DNA of 64,000 bases. It comes from Ipomoea triloba (lineage: Eukaryota; Streptophyta; Magnoliopsida; Solanales; Convolvulaceae). A model generated the notes under the pieces. That model searched no databases. It was not told the origin of the DNA and saw only the letters and a program-made list of their open reading frames with translations. The position numbers were made by a program, and so were the translations under genes. Below, piece by piece: positions 22,465 to 31,710 of the stretch. The stretch lies in assembly GCF_003576645.1 (NCBI RefSeq), contig NC_044925.1, positions 17,723,600 through 17,787,599 of the forward strand. The letters are read 5' to 3'. How positions within the stretch are numbered: position 1 is the first letter of the stretch; every line of letters begins with the position of its first letter.

Positions 22465-25131
22465 ATGGATCCACCTCCACCTAATGATCAAGCTTACCAT
22501 AGTTATATACCATACAGAAGAAATCCTTATTATCCTTCACAACCCCAACCTCCATACGCACCGCCTCAATACTATCATAACTACCATTTTCCTTACCCAC
22601 CGTCTTTTCCATATTCAATACCTCCACCACCTATTTATTACCATGAACAAGCTTACGTAACTCAGCACTTTCAACCCCCAAGATATCCTGCTCATGAAAT
22701 GCCTTCATATTACCCTCCAACGCACTTTGACGAGCCAAATTATCCGAATTCTGAAGATTTTCCGAGCAGTGACCCAACCACGAGATCCACACGCGTGTGT
22801 GCCGGCGTGGGAGCTCTCTGGAACAAATCCACGCCGAGTCACACGCGTGGTGATGACGTGGACAGAGCCAACACCTGTACTTATTCTTCTACTTCCATAG
22901 AACCGCCTCTGTCGCCCGAAAGCAACCAAACCACCCTCGAGCAACGCTTAAATGACTTTATACGAGAAACGAGGGAGGAGAATGCTAAACTTAAAGAGAC
23001 TATCACTAAAGAAATGCTGGGAGAAATTCAAGAACTTCGCCACGAAACACTCTCACCGCTCCAAACGGTTGAGAGTACACTCGCAAAGATTATGGAAATG
23101 ATCCAATCCCAGGGAGAAACAGATGTGAATGCCGTAACACTGAGAAGCGGGAGAACACTTCCAGAAGTTGTTCCACCCCCACCGCAATCTATTCCAACAG
23201 AAGAACCAAGGTTGAATAATGAAGAGACTTCCAACTCGAAGCAAGTCGAACGAACACCTGAAGAAGAACTCAGCAGGGAAGAAATGCAACCACAACCCTC
23301 TCGAAAAGGAAAAGAAATCATGGAAAAACCACCACCTGTGCCGAAAGCTAAACTTCCGTTCCCTCAAAGATTCCGCACTGACATTGACAACGCCAAGTAC
23401 GATAAGTTCTTACAAATGCTACGCCAATTACACATTGACATGTCATTCATTGATGCACTAGGAGAAATGCCGAGGTATGCCAAATTCCTTAAAGATCTTT
23501 TATCTAACAAAAAGAGATTGGCTAAAATTGCTACTGTTGTGCTAGGAGAAGAATGTTCTGCTATATTACATAAGGATGTGCCTAAGAAGTTAAAAGATCC
23601 TGGAAGTTTCACTATACCTTGTAATATAGGAGGCACTACTTTTAATAGAGCCTTGGCAGACCTAGGTGCTAGCATTAATTTGATGCCTTTTGCGTTATAC
23701 CGGAAATTGAATTTAGGAACTCTTAAGCCTACACGCATGTGCATTCAATTAGCTGACCGATCCACCAAGTACCCTAGGGGTATAGTGGAAGATGTTTTGG
23801 TCCGAGTCGATAAATTTATTTTTCCAGTGGACTTTGTGATCTTAGATATGGACCTAGATGTGGAAATTCCTCTCATCTTGGGCAGACCTTTCTTGGCAAT
23901 CGCTAGAGCTTTAATAGATGTGGGGGAAAACAAACTCGTTATCCGTGTAGGAGATGAGTCCGCCAGCTTCGACGTAACCAAAATCATGAAGTATCCTCTA
24001 GATGGGGATGGATACTTTTTCGTCGACTACGTGCATGATGAAATAGACTATCTATGTGAAGTGCCCAAAGCCAAGAGGCATGATTTTAATCGGGAATGTC
24101 CCATAGGAGCTAAAAATTGTAATGAAAGTACTTTTGAGCATGAGCTTAACGCTTTACATATTGCTTTACACCGAGAGGTCGATCGTTTTAATTTGATTGA
24201 TAATGATTGTGTTTCTGAATTTGTTGAGAATATAAACTCTGTTGGTGAAGTCTCGGAGGAAATGGTTGGAAATGATGGGGATGAATTTGATGAATTTGGG
24301 GAGGAATTTGAGGATGGAGATGAGAAAAGAAAGGAAGATGGCGAGATAATACAGGAAGGAGAGTTGAAACCTTTGCCTGCACACCTTGAATATGCTTACT
24401 TAAGATCAGGGAAGGAGTTACTAGTTGTCATCGCGACAGATCTCTCAGAAAAACAAAAAGAACAACTGCTAACAGTGCTAAAAAGAAACAAAGAAGCTAT
24501 AGGTTGGAAGATGACTGGCTTGAAAGGGATTAATCCGGCCATCTGCACACATAAAATTGTATTGGAAGAAGGATCCAAACCAGTAGCACAGCCGCAACGC
24601 CGACTTAACCCGAACACGTTCGAAGTCTTGAAAAACAAGGTGATCAAACTTATGGATGTCAGAATGATTTATCCTATTTCGGATAGCACATGGGTCAGTC
24701 CGACTCATGTGGTACCGAAAACAGGAGGAATCACAGTCACTGAGAATGATAACAAGGAATTGATTCCTACAAGAAAGATAACTGGATGGAGAGTTTGTAT
24801 TGACTATAGCAAGCTCAACGAAGCCACTCGAAAAGACCACTTTCCATTACCCTTTATAGATCAAATGATTGAGAAAGTAAGCGGGTACGGTTACTACTGT
24901 TTCTTAGACGGAATGAGTGGATACTTTCAAATTCCAGTAGCCTTGGAGGATCAAGAGAAAACAACATTCACTTGTCCGTTTAGTACGTTTGCTTACAGGA
25001 AAATGCCATTTGGTCTCTGTAACGCCCCTGCTACCTTCATGCGTTGCATGTTGGCTATTTTTGAAGATTTCATTGGTGATTTTATGGAATTTTTCATGGA
25101 CGATTTCACAATTTTTGGAGAAACTTTCTAA
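22465..25131 (+). CDS. E4 polyprotein, first part: Pro/Tyr-rich leader, protease, RT core
   Basis: The 888-residue frame starts MDPPPPND. Residues 1-105 are rich in Pro and Tyr. Residues about 107-133 are encoded by an inverted-repeat block, and a coiled-coil-like stretch follows (about 150-215). The Athila gag-protease linker is recognisable at about 225-385 (NAVTLRSGR, AKFLKDLLSNKK). The protease motif DLGAS is at about 399 and ILGRPFLA near 472. The RT has VCIDYSKLNEATRKDHFPLP, FLDGMSGYFQ, MPFGLCNAPATF and FMDD at about 878. No capsid or zinc knuckle lies before the protease. A TAA at 25129-25131 cuts the RT just after its active site; the frame continues beyond. Confidence 0.85.
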   Translation: MDPPPPNDQAYHSYIPYRRNPYYPSQPQPPYAPPQYYHNYHFPYPPSFPYSIPPPPIYYHEQAYVTQHFQPPRYPAHEMPSYYPPTHFDEPNYPNSEDFPSSDPTTRSTRVCAGVGALWNKSTPSHTRGDDVDRANTCTYSSTSIEPPLSPESNQTTLEQRLNDFIRETREENAKLKETITKEMLGEIQELRHETLSPLQTVESTLAKIMEMIQSQGETDVNAVTLRSGRTLPEVVPPPPQSIPTEEPRLNNEETSNSKQVERTPEEELSREEMQPQPSRKGKEIMEKPPPVPKAKLPFPQRFRTDIDNAKYDKFLQMLRQLHIDMSFIDALGEMPRYAKFLKDLLSNKKRLAKIATVVLGEECSAILHKDVPKKLKDPGSFTIPCNIGGTTFNRALADLGASINLMPFALYRKLNLGTLKPTRMCIQLADRSTKYPRGIVEDVLVRVDKFIFPVDFVILDMDLDVEIPLILGRPFLAIARALIDVGENKLVIRVGDESASFDVTKIMKYPLDGDGYFFVDYVHDEIDYLCEVPKAKRHDFNRECPIGAKNCNESTFEHELNALHIALHREVDRFNLIDNDCVSEFVENINSVGEVSEEMVGNDGDEFDEFGEEFEDGDEKRKEDGEIIQEGELKPLPAHLEYAYLRSGKELLVVIATDLSEKQKEQLLTVLKRNKEAIGWKMTGLKGINPAICTHKIVLEEGSKPVAQPQRRLNPNTFEVLKNKVIKLMDVRMIYPISDSTWVSPTHVVPKTGGITVTENDNKELIPTRKITGWRVCIDYSKLNEATRKDHFPLPFIDQMIEKVSGYGYYCFLDGMSGYFQIPVALEDQEKTTFTCPFSTFAYRKMPFGLCNAPATFMRCMLAIFEDFIGDFMEFFMDDFTIFGETF
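22784..22864 (+). repeat. inverted-repeat block inside the E4 reading frame
   Basis: CACGCGTGTG and GGCGTGG are followed by CCACGCC and CACACGCGTG, so the two arms can pair at about 18 of 21 positions. The loop carries GGAACAAAT, the reverse complement of the LTR-type loop, so the block lies in the opposite sense here. It stays in frame and adds about 27 residues. Confidence 0.7.
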
Positions 25132-25776
25132 GAATGCCTTGGAAATCTGGAAAAGGTTTTGGAACGATGCCAGCAAATGAATTTGGTATTATCGTGGGAA
25201 AAATGTTATTACATGGTCACAAAAGGAATTGTGCTTCGACATAAAATTTTGAAAAAAGGAATCGAGGTCGACAGAGCTAAGACAACAATCATTGAGACCC
25301 TGCCACCACCGCACAATGTGACATCCTTGAGAAGTTTCTTAAGACACGTGGGATTCTATAGGAGATTTATAAAGGACTTCTCAAAAATCGCAAGGCCGTT
25401 GACTAAACTGTTGGAAAAGGATGCTACTTTTGAATTAAATGAAGATGCTATGAAAGCATTCCAGAATTTAAAGGATGCTATGGTACATACTCCGATTCTT
25501 GTAGGACCAAAATGGGATCAACAATTTGAGTTGATGTGCGACGCGAGCAATTTTGCAGTTGGAGTTGTGCTAGGGCAGAAAAACGACAAGAAATTTCAGC
25601 CTATTGCCTACGCTAGTCGGATGTTGACAAAGCCACAACAAGCTTACACCACAACCGAAAAAGAATTATTTGCAATAGTGTTTGCATTGGATAAATTCAG
25701 ATCCTACCTCTTGATGTCAAGGGTCATCATTCATACTGATCATGCGGCTATCAGATTTCTTATGTCTAAACCCTAA
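25132..25776 (+). pseudogene. E4 RT C-terminal part and RNase H
   Basis: This is in the same frame as the preceding part after the TAA. It shows the RT thumb and connection (SLRSFLRHVGFYRRFIKDFS), then RNase H with MCDASNFAVG, TEKELFAIVFAL and HTDHAAI, including the acidic residues expected. A frameshift near 25770 produces the stop at 25776, and the coding frame moves by one base. Confidence 0.85.
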
Positions 25777-26035
25777 GCAAAGCCAAGTGATCAGATCGAT
25801 TCTTCTATTGCAAGAATTTGACGTGACTATTGTGGATCGAAAAGGAGTTGAAAACAGTGCAGCAGATCATCTGTCAAGGTTAGAGAATGAGAAAGGACAA
25901 GATATGATTGGAGATGTAAATGAATATTTTCCTGAAGAGAAATTGATGGGTCTCTATCTCACACCTTGGTATGCTGATCTGGCAAACTACCTTGTAGGAG
26001 GAGAATTACCGGAATTCTTGGATACGCACGCCTGA
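25742..26035 (+). pseudogene. E4 RNase H end and linker to integrase
   Basis: After the frameshift the sequence continues with ILLLQEFDVTIVDRKG and ADHLSRLENE, the usual end of the Athila RNase H region. The linker follows to an in-frame TGA at 26033-26035. The integrase continues in the same frame. Confidence 0.8.
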
Positions 26036-27250
26036 AGGAAATTAATAGCTGAATCTCGATTTTATTTTTGGGACGAGCCGTATCTCTTCAAGGTGTGTGC
26101 CGATCAAATAATTCGACGCTGTGTAACAGAGGCTGAAGGACATGAAATTCTGGGAGAATGCCACCGAATGGGCCATCACTCAGCTAACAGAACTGCAAGA
26201 AGAGCACTTGAAGCAGGATTCTGTTGGCCCTCGATATTTCGGGACGCTCAAATTTGTGTAAGAAACTGTGACAGATGTCAACGAACTGGAAACATCACTG
26301 GGAGAGATGAGATGCCACAGAATTACATACTAGTTTGCGAGATTTTTGATATATGGGGATTAAACTTTGCAGGGCCATTTCCGGATTCCAAAGGTTTCAA
26401 ATATATCCTTATAGCGGTGGATTACGTCTCCAAGTGGGTTGAAGCAGAAGCACTTCGGAACAATGATGCCAGGAGCGTAACGAGATTTTTAAAGAAATTG
26501 TTCACAAGATTTGGAGTGCCACGGATTGTAATTAGCGATAGGGGAACTCACTTCCGAAATGTGCCCATGCGGAGATTACTTCAAAAGCAAGGCATACAAC
26601 ATCAGGGAGGAGTCCCGTATCACCCTCAGACTACCGGGCAAGTTGAAAATGCAAATAGAGATATCAAGGCCATATTGGAAAAGATAGTGGCTCGGCATAG
26701 AATAGATTGGGTTGACAAGCTTAGCGACGCATTATGGGCTTTTCGGACTGCTTATAAAACGCAGATAGGAACCACTCCATACAGATTGGTATATGACAAA
26801 GCATGTCATCTCCCGGTTGAGATCGAACACAAGGCATATTGGGCCATCAAAATACTAAACGAAGACCTATTCATAGCAGGACAAGAGCGAATGTTTCAGC
26901 TGAATGAATTGGAAGAATGGCGTTTTCTTGCCTATGAGACATCCAGATCTTACAAAGAACGATCCAAGTTTTACCACGACATGCATATCAGGAAGAACAA
27001 AGAATTCATTGAAGGAGATAAAGTGTTGTTATTCAATTCCAGACTGCGACTGTTTCCTGGAAAACTCAAATCACGATGGACGGGGCCTTATATTGTTACT
27101 AAGGTTTTTCCTTACGGAACATTGGAGATCACGCATCCAGAAAAAGGATCTTTTAAAGTGAACAGCCACCAAGTCAATAAATATTATGGAATGGAGAATA
27201 CACAAGGGACAGTCCAGTGTTGCAGGCTAGTGCCTTGGGATGACGAGTAA
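26036..27250 (+). CDS. E4 integrase, first catalytic Asp replaced by Asn
   Basis: The HHCC zinc finger is visible (H..H in HRMGHHS, CDRCQRT). The catalytic core starts IWGLNFAGPFP: the first acidic residue is Asn (AAC at 26363-26365), one G-to-A change from Asp. The second (ISDRGTHF) and third (GQVENANRD) are present. The C-terminal GPYIV and KVNSHQVNKYY region is complete, ending at 27250. The frame from 26036 is open for 404 codons. The protein could fold but should not catalyse strand transfer. Confidence 0.88.
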   Translation, partial: RKLIAESRFYFWDEPYLFKVCADQIIRRCVTEAEGHEILGECHRMGHHSANRTARRALEAGFCWPSIFRDAQICVRNCDRCQRTGNITGRDEMPQNYILVCEIFDIWGLNFAGPFPDSKGFKYILIAVDYVSKWVEAEALRNNDARSVTRFLKKLFTRFGVPRIVISDRGTHFRNVPMRRLLQKQGIQHQGGVPYHPQTTGQVENANRDIKAILEKIVARHRIDWVDKLSDALWAFRTAYKTQIGTTPYRLVYDKACHLPVEIEHKAYWAIKILNEDLFIAGQERMFQLNELEEWRFLAYETSRSYKERSKFYHDMHIRKNKEFIEGDKVLLFNSRLRLFPGKLKSRWTGPYIVTKVFPYGTLEITHPEKGSFKVNSHQVNKYYGMENTQGTVQCCRLVPWDDE

Positions 27251-28761
27251 CACGATCATCAAAACATTTTCGTCAGGCTAAAGACGTTAAACGTAGCGTT
27301 GATCGGGAGGCAACCCGTTATTTACTCTGCTTTATTACTATCTTTACTTTATTTCGTCAAATAATGTTCCAAGCTGAAATTCCCTATTTTTGTAGATTCT
27401 ATATTTCCATGCAGATCTCGTTGCAAAAACATGAGTGTCATCTATTCCAGAATTTGTGAGCAATATGACGAGGGATGCTTACTAGGTCATTTACCTCTTA
27501 TCCCTTATCTATTTATTATATGAACCTCATGTTTTCATTTTAAAGTGTGGAAAGATATATGTTTTGTTGTTTCTGTGTTTAATTACATTCTAAGTCCACA
27601 TCGAGGACGATGTTTGGTCTAAAGTGTGGAAAGAGCTGTGCTTAAAATGAAAATTTTTCTTAAAACAAAGCTCTATCTTGTCTTTTGGAAAGATAATCAA
27701 GCCACAAGTATGTGTTGTTATTCATTCTATCTTCTGAGAACGCTAAATCTGTGCCAAAAAGTTTCCTCTTGAATAACCTTGGAAGTACCCCTTTCTTGAC
27801 CCCCTAAAAATCTGAAAATTTGTATGCCTGTGTGGTATTCACCTCTTATTTTGTGAAGACCTTAGTTAAGGATCTCTCGAAGTGGGAGTGTGCAACCCCT
27901 AATTTCAGAAAGATAAGTTAAGCGAAGCCCGGAATTGAACAATCATAGAATAGAACATGGGGCAAAAGGAGAGCTTTCTGTTGAGCATTGAGTGAAATAT
28001 CCCTTTTCCCAAAGAAAAAGGCATGAGGGGTTGTTCGGAGAAAAGAGTAGAAAAGGCAAAAAGGCCAATCCCCGAGATAAGATACGAGGAAAGCCATCTC
28101 GCTAGGTGGTGAGCAACCATAGTCTTCAAAAATACACAAATGTTATATCTGGAGCCGGTTGCTCACAATAAAATGGCCCTAGGAGATGAGAAAATTGAGA
28201 TGAGGGAAGCCGCTTCGCTAGGGTTCAAGCACCCATTGCACTACCTTCGAAAAAGCATGGAGCTCCATGTGAAGTCGGGTTGCTTGACGACGTTACCCTA
28301 GGAAGTGAGTAAGATGAGTTACCGCCCAAGCCATTGGCGGAGAGAGGCCCATAGATCTATCTTCACTTACTCTTACGTTGGGCTTTGGCGATAAGGGAGG
28401 CCGATTGATTAGGTTTTGTACATCGTTCCCACTAGGGGGATCAGCTTAAGGCCTTTGCACAATGAGAGGTGAATGAAATTTTTGGACTGCATGCTTGATA
28501 TTGTGAAAACTAATTAACTATCCTACTTGTGACCAATAGGGGTTTTGCTTTGTTTGAATATTCATAGCAGTGTATGGCACATTTTTATCATTCCTTGAAG
28601 ATATTGTGAAGGATTCCACATCTCCTGGTAGATTGTGTTTTGAACGAATATTAATCATTACCTTTGAGCATATCTTTAGCTTAGATACTTTTGGCATCTA
28701 AATGAGAAGGCTTTGAATGTATAATTTGCTCGTGGACGAGCAATCTAAAGTGTGGAAACTT
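27251..28761 (+). other. E4 3' noncoding region with twin stem-loop and PPT-like motif
   Basis: No gene and no ORF1, unlike family B. It starts with the conserved hairpin motif (27278-27317, GGGAGGCAACCC), then PPT-like motifs near 27543 and 27621 and the dyad ACATCGAGGACGATGT at about 27599. The twin stem-loop is at 28094-28315: GTGAGCAACC (28109-28118) pairs perfectly with GGTTGCTCAC (28157-28166), CTAGGGT (28218-28224) with ACCCTAG (28295-28301), and CAAGC (28226-28230) with GCTTG (28282-28286). AAAGTGTGGAAA (28747-28758) precedes the 3' LTR. Confidence 0.65.
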
Positions 28762-30096
28762 TGATAGACGCCAAAAGTACCTAATGATCTAGAACTTATT
28801 AAGTTGAATTATTGCCAAAACAAAGTCTTAAAGAATGCAATTACGTGTTTAGATGTTATTTTACTAACAAATTGCAAATGAGTTCTGTGTGGAGTGTTTT
28901 GAAGAATTCCCACAGGAATGAAGGCTGAAATCAACCGAAAGAGAGCATAAACCATTGAAAAGAAGAATCAATCCACATGGGAGCACGCGAAGACCGAACC
29001 GGAAACAACAAAAGGAACAAAAACGTAGGAACCACGCCCACGAGCCTCACCACGCGTGTGAGCTGGCGTGGAAGTATTCCAGTAACTGTCCACGCCAGTC
29101 CACACGCGTGTGGCAGACGTGGGACATAACCAGAAACCTGCGCGATGTTTTAGTATTTAAGGGACATTTCAGCTAGGTTTAGAGAGTTTTTTGTCAAATT
29201 TTTCATTCTACAATCTTAAGTTAGGGTTAGATAGGACTAGGGAGAGGAGGAGGAGCTCCTTGGAGAAAAAGAACTTGGATCTTCATACCTTTGAGATCTT
29301 TTGGGTAACTTCTTTCATTAAAGACTTGTTTTCTCTTTGGATTTCTCATGCTTTTCCTTTTCCTTAAAGTTATTTGCTTTTTATCTTGATCTTGTAGATA
29401 TGCTTTTCTATTTTAGTGATGTGATGTTGTTAAAGCCTTTGAGAGGCTAATCCCTAGGATAGGGGCTAGATTGAATGGAGATTTGGTGTTCATGATCTAA
29501 TTGGATGAATGAGTTTGATTTCTTTGGGGAATGTTGAAATTGTATGTATGTTTGGTATGATCTTGTTAGATCGAGGGCCCCGATCTCTCTAAGAGTATAG
29601 GATCATCTCTTTGGCGAGATATCGCAAAGAGATGTAGCCCACTACCCACATCTCCCGCTCTCAATCTGAGAAGATGAGATCCTGAGGGAACTTGTAGACA
29701 AAGTGTTTGATAAAATTCCCCAACCGACTGAGGATTGGGAGCTTGAGTGTGACGCCACTCAGGACATTGTTCCAAGCTCCTTCAACCATAACTCAAGGGA
29801 AATCAATACTCTACCTTGCGCCTTGAACCAATCTCCACGATATCCTAGCCCCATCCGCCTTTATTTACCTTCACTTACTTCTGTATTTTTATCAACCTTT
29901 GCCCTCTTACTACTTCTTTTCACCAATATCCATATGCTGAACCTCAGTGTTATCCAAATAAACCAAGATAGCAAACCCGTATATTCTCCAATTTGCCATC
30001 CGCGAGAGGTACGACACTCGGGGAGTTCATGACTCTTCGTTTTATCACTTCCACACCACCTTCACGTTCACTCACCCCATACAAACAATCATGTCA
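28762..30096 (+). repeat. E4 3' LTR, 1335 bp
   Basis: It has the same length and ends as the 5' LTR and differs at scattered positions. The inverted repeat is at about 29051-29112. The target duplication cttgc follows at 30097-30101. Confidence 0.93.
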
Positions 30097-30370
30097 CTTG
30101 CGTATGGTGCGAGGAGTGTGATCCCTTGTTTTACTTGTTTATCTACGAAAGGTTTTTATTTCCCGAAAATATTTCTTGAGTTGATGACATTTGACCTAAA
30201 TCTTTTGTAGATAACACAAATGATTTCTCCCGTTTTAACAGTCTTAGACACCCATCATTTTGACTTGCCAAAAGCTTTGTTTTGCATGAGAAAAGTATCT
30301 CGGAGACTTATATGCTTAGAAAGTAAGATGTCTTGCTTGAGGACAAGCAAGAAACAAAGTGTGGAAAATT
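30097..30370 (+). other. E3 3' noncoding remainder and PPT-like motif
   Basis: This continues E3 after E4, matching 7062-7340 of E2 on the other strand. It ends with AAAGTGTGGAAA (30357-30368) before the LTR. Small frames here are not genes. Confidence 0.7.
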
Positions 30371-31705
30371 CGATAAGCCTCCGAGATACCCTTAAATCAG
30401 GCACATTTTAGGGTGTTTTATCAAGTCTATAGCATCCTTACATGGTAAATTATGCTCATAAATGCTTGAAAATCACTAACCAATGCACAAAAGCCACTTC
30501 TAGCCTAAAGGAGGTGAAACAGGAGTCTCGGGAGCAAAAAGGACCAAAAGTTGAGCTTAAAGAGCGAACCAGGCAAGATCGGAGCCCCAGAGGACCCATG
30601 AGGATGGCCACACGCGTGTGAGCGTGCGTGGAATTAATCCAGTAGCCTCCCACGCACACTCACACGCGTGTGAGCAGGCGTGGAGATTACACTGCGCGAA
30701 TTTCGACTAGGGTTGCTTTTTCGGAGACTATTTAAACCCCTTTGATGGATTTTCAGAGGAGGTTCCCAGAAAATTAGTTTTCCCTTTCTTAGTTTTTCCT
30801 TTGGAGAACTTTCTCCATTTTTCTTAGTTTTTTAGATTAGATCAATCTCCATTGTAGCAAGACAACAAGCTTGGATTGAAGATCTTCTTCACCCTAGGTG
30901 ATTTCTATTTCATTTCTATAATTTTAGTTATCTTGTTCTTGGATTAAATTAGCTTTTGCTTGAATTTCATATCATGAGTAGCTAGTTTAGTCTAGGGATT
31001 TGGATTGTGTGATTGAATGTTGCTAGTGTGATGATCTTATCTCTATATCTTGGATCTATGTGTTTGTGTTGATGGATTACCTATTCTTGTCTATTGATTG
31101 TTGTTTTGATGAGATCTTGTTTGGATTTGGCCAATCTAGATGAGGGATTGAGCTCTTGACTCTTTCTTGTCTTTGATTAGAGTTAGGATTTGAAGCTTGA
31201 CACAATCATAATTCCTATGGACTTCTTAAGAATAGTAGGATAGTGTGTAGCTTATTTAAGTGTTTGATAAAATTCCTCTTAGAACTTTGGATGCTTGAAG
31301 GCACTCCTAAGTCAAAGAAGCCTTAGTACACAAAGGTGGAAAAGGACTAAGACAACACACTCTTGAATAGCCAATATCCTAGCAACCCCGATCCATGAAC
31401 TTAGACACTCCACAATGCAACATCCATGAACACTATCCAATCCCTACCCCTTTTTACATATTTACAAATCCTTTTTACTTTACTACTCTCTTGCACTCAA
31501 ACCAACCAAATGAACTACTCTCACTCACAAATCCACCCTTCACCACACTCGAATCCTATGCATGATCCAGTCAAGTAAACTCCCGAACACTTGACACACC
31601 TCCACGTCCCTCCTTCGAGACAGACACTCGGGGAGTCACAGACTTTCAGTTTTAACATACAAATATCTTTTGACATCTCAACCACCACGCAAAACTCCAA
31701 TGTCA
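30371..31705 (+). repeat. E3 3' LTR, 1335 bp
   Basis: It starts CGATAAGCC, with C instead of T at the first base, and ends AATGTCA. The inverted repeat has arms 30609-30631 and 30650-30672, complementary at 22 of 23 positions with a G-U at the remaining one, and an 18-nt loop containing TAATCCAGTAGC. This is the best-preserved copy in the window. Confidence 0.9.
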
Positions 31706-31710
31706 GCCTT

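Larger units (their letters stand above)
20909..30096 (+). mobile_element. E4: Athila-like element, family C, with pol
   Basis: Two 1335-bp LTRs and the target duplication cttgc (20904-20908, 30097-30101) define it exactly. It encodes protease, RT, RNase H and integrase but no recognisable capsid domain. I count about 28 differences between its LTRs by eye, near 2 percent. It is the innermost and probably youngest insertion in this arm of the nest. Confidence 0.93.
12546..31705 (+). mobile_element. E3: Athila-like element, family B, split by E4
   Basis: The target duplication gcctt is present at 12541-12545 and 31706-31710, and the E2 gag resumes on both sides, so the boundaries are secure. 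Without E4 it is about 10 kb. It carries gag, protease and ORF1 but no RT or integrase. The 5' and 3' LTRs differ by roughly 4 percent in the first 340 bp by eye. Confidence 0.9.

Noticed and set aside
29566..30032. Frames repeated in family C LTRs (also at 21713-22179 and 40800-41009)
   Set aside because: They lie in LTR sequence common to all copies, overlap on both strands and show no domain.
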